64,000 bases of DNA from Tridacna crocea (Eukaryota > Mollusca > Bivalvia > Cardiida > Cardiidae), in NCBI GenBank assembly GCA_943736015.1, contig OX031058.1, positions 5,223,001-5,287,000 of the forward strand, read 5' to 3'. This document shows positions 61,106-64,000 of the stretch, in pieces. The translations under genes and the position numbers were made by a program. The notes under the pieces were generated by a model. It ran no database searches, was not told the origin of the DNA, and saw nothing but the letters and a program-made list of their open reading frames with translations. Positions within the stretch are counted from its first letter, which is position 1, and each line of letters opens with the position of its first letter.

Positions 61106-61369
61106 CTATTGAAAAATAAAATTTATAATTAAATTTTGTAGTTGAAGACCATTAAGATAAAGTTCAGACTTTCTTTTGTTGATAATGTAGACCAAGATCA
61201 TACTACACAGAGCAAACAGACTGATCTTTGATCTATAATGTATGCAAATTTGTAAATTGTATGTTCTTTAAAAATTGTAATGCTTTCGTTTGTTTTCCTG
61301 TTTGCCAATGTCTGTTTTATTCACTTACTGTGTTAAACCAAACAGTTCTATCTCCCAACCACAAAGGAG

Positions 61370-61560
61370 AAGACAGACTCTTCAATAGATTATGGGAAAA
61401 GGAGAAATGCTGGTAACCAGAGATTTTCTCCTTTTCCAATAAGTTTTCTTAGATCTTGAAGATAAATTTCATCAGTGGTGTCACATTCAATTTATATTCT
61501 GCAAAACAATTTGCATTTATTTTGGCCAATAAAAAAAGTTCAGCTGTTGGCAAATAGATA
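61370..61560 (-). mobile_element. PCM degenerate copy
   Basis: TTATGGGAAAAGGAGAAATG centre, eroded arms. Confidence 0.62.
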
Positions 61561-61675
61561 ACTTTTATCGAATTTGTAAATCAACACCATAATTAGTAAA
61601 GTCATTAATTCTGAAAATAAACTCTGGATGAGACTAAATTGAAAGGAAGGGCAGATGACCAAATGAATGTAGGAT

Positions 61676-61862
61676 CACTTTTTACCACACAATCCTCACT
61701 GTTACGACCCTGAGATAGAGGCCTTTTGGAAACATTGTAGGAAAAGGAGATATTGCTGGTAAGCAGCGTTTTCTCCTTTTCCTCCAATGTTTTCTTCCCT
61801 TCCGCAAACAAATTTGAACAACATTTATTTTTTCTACAATTTTGTTGTTTGGTAAACAGTTG
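61676..61862 (-). mobile_element. PCM-A copy, long arm shortened
   Basis: Hairpin with GGTAAGCAGCG; ends GTTTGGTAAACAG. Confidence 0.78.
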
Positions 61863-62003
61863 AGAGTTGATTTCTGCTTTTAGTAGGATAGAAAATAATG
61901 TGAGGAAGAGAGAAAATGCTAGTATTTAAACCGGAAACTTCTCTTTTCCCCATAATGTTTTTCTTCAGGGACTTTAACTCTTGGGATTATGTGGTAAATG
62001 GTT
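61862..62003 (+). mobile_element. PCM degenerate copy
   Basis: Follows directly; right end GTGGTAAATGGTTAG. Confidence 0.62.
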
Positions 62004-62051
62004 AGTTCATGACTATCTGCAGACAACTCATTTTGCAACCAGGGCTAAGTA

Positions 62052-63558
62052 GGGTCTCCCTAAAAAGCGTCTACAAGCGTCTACAAGTGTCTACAAGCGT
62101 CTACAAGTGTCTACAAGCGTCTACAAACCTCTAGAATGTTTTTCAAACCAAATTTTCATTAAAAGTATAAAAATACATGACTTTAATCAGTTTCTGTCCA
62201 CTTCCAAATTATAAATTTACATTTAAATGGGCATTGTTCGTAAGATTATTGGCCGGTGTGCGTACGTTTTACTAAGAAGCAAAAACTACAAGCGTCTACC
62301 AGCGTCTACAAACGCTTGAATGCCTCTAGTACATTTCCAAATGTGCATTCAAAAATATAAAAATACAAAATTTTTAAAAAATCTTAATTTTAACTCAGCC
62401 CACTTCCACATTAAACTTCGACACTTAAATGTCGCCATAATTCATAGGAATATTGGCTGGTGTGCGTACGTTTTACTATAAAGCAAAAATCACGAGCGTC
62501 TACAAATACTTGCAAGGGTTACAAGTCTACAAAGCTGATTTTTTTTTTAGTACATGTACCTGGGAATTTCGAATACTGCCTTCCCACCCATATTAACCCA
62601 TTACCACACAATCCCTACTTTCGACGAAAGTAACCAGCATCTTCTCCTTTTCCCACAATGTTTTCTACCCTTCACTGGACAAATTCCAAATTTTCAGTCA
62701 CTTTTATTTTGTCGTGTACAAATGCTTTAAACTTGGACCAGTCTAAAATATTGTCGTTTGGTAATGGGTTAATAACGAAATTGGCCTGCAGCGATTTATC
62801 TTACAGGAGACAGGATTTGAAATAACTCACTCGATCGTATCTTCCAAAGTACATATAGGCTTACTTCAAGAAATTTGTACACCTGTAGACGCTTGCAGGT
62901 ATTTGTAGACGCTGGAAGACATTGGTATTTTTGCTTCATTGACAAACGTACACACACCGGCCAATATTGCTACTATAAATGCTAATTTAAGTGTCGAAAT
63001 ATACGGAGAAGGAGGGCAAAATTTGATTTCGGTCATGCACTTTTGTATCTTTATGTACATTTGGCTTAGAAAACTATAGGCTTTGTAGACGTTGTGCACG
63101 TTGGTAGACGCTCGTAGTTTTTGCTTCATAGTAAAACGTACGCACACCGGCCAATATCGTTATGAATTATTACTATTTAAGTGTCAAAATATACAGTGGA
63201 AGTGGACAGAATTTAATAAAAGTTTTTTTAATTTTTATACTTTTTATGAGAATTTGTTTTAAAAACCTACTAGATGCTTGTGGAAGCTTGTAGACAGTTA
63301 TAGACACTTGTAGACGCTCGTAGTTTTTGCTTCATAGTAAAACGAACGCACAGCGGCCAGTAATCTTACGGACAATGCCAATTTAAATGTAAAATTATAA
63401 TTCGGAAGTGGACAGAAACTGATTAAAGTCATGTATTTTTATATATTTAATGAATATTTGGTTTAAAAAAAACATTTTAGAGGCTTGTAGACACTTGTAG
63501 ACGCTTGTAGACACTTGTAGACGCTTGTAGACACTTGTAGACGCTTTTTAGGGAGACC
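62052..63558. mobile_element. Mutator-like fold-back element
   Basis: Starts GGGTCTCCCTAAAAAGCG and ends CGCTTTTTAGGGAGACC. Both ends carry alternating GTCTACAAGC/GTCTACAAGT decamers in opposite sense. GGGCTAAGTA flanks it on both sides (62042-62051 and 63559-63568). Each arm has inverted units with GTGTGCGTACGTTTTACT. No transposase seen. Confidence 0.8.
62593..62772 (-). mobile_element. PCM-A copy inside the fold-back element
   Basis: TTAA ends; left hairpin arm deleted. Younger than its host element. Confidence 0.85.
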
Positions 63559-63843
63559 GGGCTAAGTACATTTCTAAATGTAAACAGGGTCTTTTTGTAA
63601 ATACATAGTAAATGCTTAACAAACATAAAAATTGTTTGAACAAATCTGAATCACATGACACATCAAATGATAAAAGTCTGCCTGTGCTTCCCCAATAGCC
63701 TCGAAAAGAGCTACCAGGTCCGCATGCATGTGGAATGAAACAACAACAAAAAAATCTGTTTTCTGATGCATGTTTTTTATTCTCATGGGTTTTCGAAATG
63801 TTAAGATGTGGAGGCAGTTTTTATGTTGCATTTATTAAACTTA

Positions 63844-64000
63844 AGTTTTACCAAACAATCTCATAATTTGATTTTGACAATCCTTACAAAGGCTAAAACA
63901 TAGTGTGAACAGGTGAATATGCTTGTATTCTAACTTTTCCAGCAACATTCTATGTGTCTTCTGCAAACACTTTTGATTTGGAAAAGTATAAAATTTTGAC
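63844..64000 (-). mobile_element. PCM copy cut by window end
   Basis: Short arm, eroded hairpin and TCTTCTGCAAACAC long arm. Confidence 0.65.

Noticed and set aside
61318-61400. Minus-strand stretch ending AACACA before gtaagt, a possible exon before E1
   Set aside because: The phase required by E1 places a stop (TAA) in frame, and part of the stretch is degenerate PCM.
62866-63147. 93-codon minus-strand frame with a hydrophobic stretch, considered as a signal-peptide exon
   Set aside because: It lies wholly in the inverted arm units of the fold-back element.
63616-63831. Minus-strand frame with HMHADLVALFEAIGEAQADF as a possible upstream TANGO1 exon
   Set aside because: No donor in the needed phase follows it and it has neither a signal peptide nor the expected cysteines.

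Overview
The window is nuclear DNA of an animal, most probably a bivalve mollusc. Small coding exons with GT/AG junctions are spread through repeat-filled introns. The repeats include Helitron-related arrays with (GACG)n tails, tRNA-headed SINEs and a DIRS-like gag remnant, as is common in molluscs. The species is not determinable from what I can see.

One host gene fills the window on the minus strand: a TANGO1/MIA3 homologue, the ER-exit-site receptor that helps load bulky cargo such as collagens into COPII carriers. I traced 28 coding exons from 61105 down to the stop codon at 4548. Every junction has AG/GT signals and the reading phase agrees across all 27 introns. The visible protein is 1944 residues: an SH3-like luminal domain (exons at 60972-61105 and 60176-60265), a long acidic luminal region (57979 down to 45548), one membrane segment (43581-43709), a long coiled coil (43019 down to about 17000) and a proline-rich C terminus (17069 down to 4548). 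The exon with the signal peptide is missing and probably lies beyond 64000. Exon numbers E1-E28 below count from the first visible exon.

The introns are dominated by one short repeat family, here called PCM (palindrome-core MITE). A full PCM is about 230 bp. It begins TTAACCCTTTACCA and ends with the inverse, has a long arm carrying GCATTTGCAGACGAC, a short arm carrying GAGAAAGAAGCCTT, and between them a 67-nt near-perfect palindrome. TTAA flanks and ends in CCC are the hallmarks of piggyBac-type transposons. I list 97 segments. PCM strand is + when the long arm is on the left. Subfamilies: A (centre AAAATGCTGGT), A2 (ends CCCTTTCCCA), B (centre AAATTGCTCGT) and C (GGCAAAAGGTGAAATTGCTC).

Other repeats: Helitron/Helentron-related elements with tandem cores (19330-19690, 26075-27970, 29637-30781, 31395-34790), a Mutator-like fold-back element with a 10-bp target duplication (62052-63558), several small inverted-repeat families, and tRNA-derived SINEs. 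Nesting gives a partial history: PCM copies entered one another's TTAA ends, a Helitron-type element entered a PCM-C copy, and a PCM-C copy entered a SINE-like repeat whose empty relative survives at about 50357.
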